From Sesamum alatum (lineage: Eukaryota > Streptophyta > Magnoliopsida > Lamiales > Pedaliaceae): 64,000 nucleotides of DNA. Both the position numbers and the translations under genes were made by a program. Each line of letters opens with the position of its first letter. Position 1 is the first letter of the stretch. The DNA lies in NCBI GenBank assembly GCA_034509735.1, contig JACGWO010000004.1, positions 20,813,395 through 20,877,394 of the forward strand, in the 5' to 3' direction. The notes below the pieces were generated by a model. It saw only the letters and a list, made by a program, of their open reading frames with translations. It searched no databases and had not been told where the DNA came from. Shown here in pieces: positions 62,301 to 64,000 of this stretch.

Positions 62301-64000
62301 TTAGAGCAAAAATCTACTAATCTCCACTTTTTTCTCTCTTCCACTGACCATTCAGTTCTGATAAGTATTATTAATTGCTGATTATGTTTCTTTGTAAAAT
62401 GGGCTAGGAATATCAGCTTAAAAGTGCCTCAATTTCTTGCTGGATGTTTCGATCTTATGTTGCATGTGAGGAATACTAAGTTTTTATTCAGTTTTATATA
62501 CTCAATTACAACGTTCTTTCTATATGTTTTTCAATCATATCGATCTCGTGATAACAAACTTTAGACATAAATATGAATTTTATTTTGTGTCCATTAATTG
62601 GCCTGTATTATGTTTGTTGCTCATGTTCTGCAATTAACTTGCATAATAATTGCTAAAACACTTGTCTTAGCCTGGTTGTTAGCACCATGAGAAAGGCTCC
62701 CAATTGTGTCATGAGTAACCATTAAGCAATGTCATATTAGTTAGGATGAGAATGTTGCATGTTTTGTGGATGATATCAGTTTCTCATGCCTTGGGTTTGT
62801 TTTCTGTGTGTATGAGCTGTATACATGTATCTATTCTGCTTTAAATTGTGGAGAACTGCTTCTCTATCAATTGTTAAGTATTGTCTTTGCGACAATTATT
62901 ACCCTAAACTTAACACCACAGACACGACCAAAGTTTTGACTCTTTCTTCTTTAATTTTATGCAACAACAGAGAGCATGCTAAATATCTATTTGAAATAGG
63001 ACGAAACAACTAAAAGGGTGAGGATGTTAGTTTTTTCTTTGGCACGCACAATGGATGAAACATATGAACAACTTATTAGCTTAAGTTTCCAAAATCTCTC
63101 TCAATCTAAGTGGTATTACATCGGCTTCTTCTTAAAATTTTTGGTAGGTATACTGATCATGACTTGTAGAAGAAAGTTTCTATGAGAACTACCTGCCATT
63201 TTCGCAGATGAATTCATTATCATAAGATTATACTGTGTCACTTGTATGCTTATGGTGATCGTGGAGCTGAACTACCAGCTGAAGGCATTACTTATATTAC
63301 TGGGGATTCACATAAAAGACATGCTTATCCCTTCCCAAGGAAGCAACAGTTGCTTAAATGGTCTTCACCATCAAAACTACTATCAAGGCCATAAAGCTTT
63401 CTTTAGCCGACAATTGTAGGCATTTCATACAAACTACTTGCACAATAAAAAAAATGAAAGGGTGCATCAAAGTACACATAAATAACTGCACATATTCGAC
63501 TAAAGGGAAAATGAAAAAACCTGCCGGAAAAATGGCTGTAGCCTCCTCCGGCACCATAATGACTTTTGCCTTTGGTTACATCAAATACCGACCTGATTTA
63601 GGAAGGGAAAAGAGAACATCAAAAGCAAACCAAAAAAAAAAAAAGAATCAAAACTATCAGCCGAAAGAGGGGAAACCAATAATCCCATAATACGTAAAAG
63701 TTGGCATACTCAATAAGCATTCTTCAAAATAAGCAAAAAGAAGCAGTACCCGAGTATACCAAGAAGAATAGGCAATCCAGGATCAGTCCCATTGTAAAGA
63801 GCTAGTTCCTCCGCGCTGAAGAGTCTCTGCAAAAACAACAAAGAGATTGAGCTGTGGACCAATTATACTATTTCAATTAACAGCAATAACAACAAAGTAT
63901 GAAAGAAAAAATGAAAATCACACAGGCAGAGGACGACTGATGGGAGATTTGAGAGAGAAAAACTTGAAGAGCGAGAAAGAGAGAAGAGCCACGCAAATAG
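56374..64000 (-). CDS. MAPR4: MAPR4-like heme/steroid-binding protein (cytochrome b5 fold), 5' end outside the window
   Basis: Eight exons from splice sites, in transcript order: 64000-63924 (partial), 63826-63750, 63592-63521, 60101-60064, 58172-58129, 57700-57654, 56961-56787, 56541-56374. Every junction keeps frame and has GT/AG. The visible part is 231 residues. It has a hydrophobic N-terminal segment (VALLSFSLFKFF, signal anchor), then the MAPR domain: LFSAEELALYNGTD, SVFDVTKGKSHYG, GGGYSHFSGRDASRAF. A basic region with KLVGRYYDREGNPTKYLKG and GAQLLEKQKKEEAK follows. A tail with six Cys (CNSKW, VWCDEG, RCACF, DGCDYF, NRC) ends at the stop codon 56374-56376. This layout matches plant MAPR4 (about 245 residues) and the neudesin branch, which bind heme or steroid-like ligands at membranes. 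The exact ligand is unknown. The start codon and a few residues lie beyond position 64000. Confidence 0.9.
58173..60063 (-). other. Second large intron of the MAPR4-like gene
   Basis: 1.9 kb between the 38-bp and 44-bp exons. Nothing else recognisable; trinucleotide-like repeats at about 58435-58500. Confidence 0.65.
60102..63520 (-). other. Large intron of the MAPR4-like gene
   Basis: 3.4 kb between the 72-bp and 38-bp exons. AT-rich; no transposon ends or coding domains recognised. Open frames such as 60517-60783 and 60790-61104 (+) match no family. Confidence 0.65.

Noticed and set aside
63358..63690. 110-residue + strand open frame at the right end
   Set aside because: It overlaps antisense to a MAPR4 exon with good splice sites and has no family match.
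1..64000. CRISPR arrays, bacterial operons or phage genes
   Set aside because: No regularly spaced repeats of the right kind and no prokaryotic gene layout; all repeats are eukaryotic transposon parts.

Overview
This is a stretch of plant nuclear DNA, almost certainly from a eudicot; I cannot name the species. It is AT-rich, its genes have introns, and it carries plant-type transposons: chromovirus Ty3/gypsy, Ty1/copia, CACTA, a Helitron and MITEs. Two recognisable host genes sit at the edges, with about 50 kb of nested transposon debris between them.

Left edge (1-6.1 kb): a complete three-exon GT43 glycosyltransferase gene (IRX9H/I9H-like, xylan synthesis, Golgi) on the + strand, with a MITE-like sequence upstream. 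Right edge (56.4-64 kb): on the - strand, the last eight exons of a MAPR4-like gene (membrane-associated progesterone-binding / neudesin-like, cytochrome-b5 fold), reconstructed from splice sites. Its start codon lies beyond the window.

Middle: (a) 6.76-8.99 kb, a degenerate tandem array of about 330-bp units. It is interrupted by a 1252-bp element with 101-bp terminal inverted repeats and a 3-bp target duplication; inside are a CTCGAG-rich palindromic array and a tRNA-like pol III promoter. (b) 9.0-14.7 kb, a structurally complete but coding-dead chromovirus with both LTRs, PBS, PPT and a 5-bp target duplication. (c) 14.7-38.4 kb, a graveyard of one copia family in both orientations, containing a 2.46-kb probable solo LTR, a hAT-like MITE, two LTRs abutting head to head, and an LTR holding an inverted copy of its own 3' end. 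(d) 38.4-40.85 kb, a one-ended CACTA transposon with TNP2 remnants and GGAACGGT subterminal repeats. (e) 41.3-42.5 kb, a non-autonomous Helitron. (f) 45.9-53.2 kb, a complete-structure copia element whose reverse transcriptase and integrase active sites are both mutated. (g) 53.2-55.3 kb, an unidentified coding-like fragment split from its flank by that copia, then a MITE nested inside another MITE.

The two host genes do not appear functionally linked. The main story is layered insertion and decay. Most stops in the retroelement frames look like C-to-T (or G-to-A) changes, as expected from cytosine methylation. I found no intact autonomous element, no CRISPR and no bacterial-type system. The most unusual feature is the 7.2-8.5 kb TIR element.
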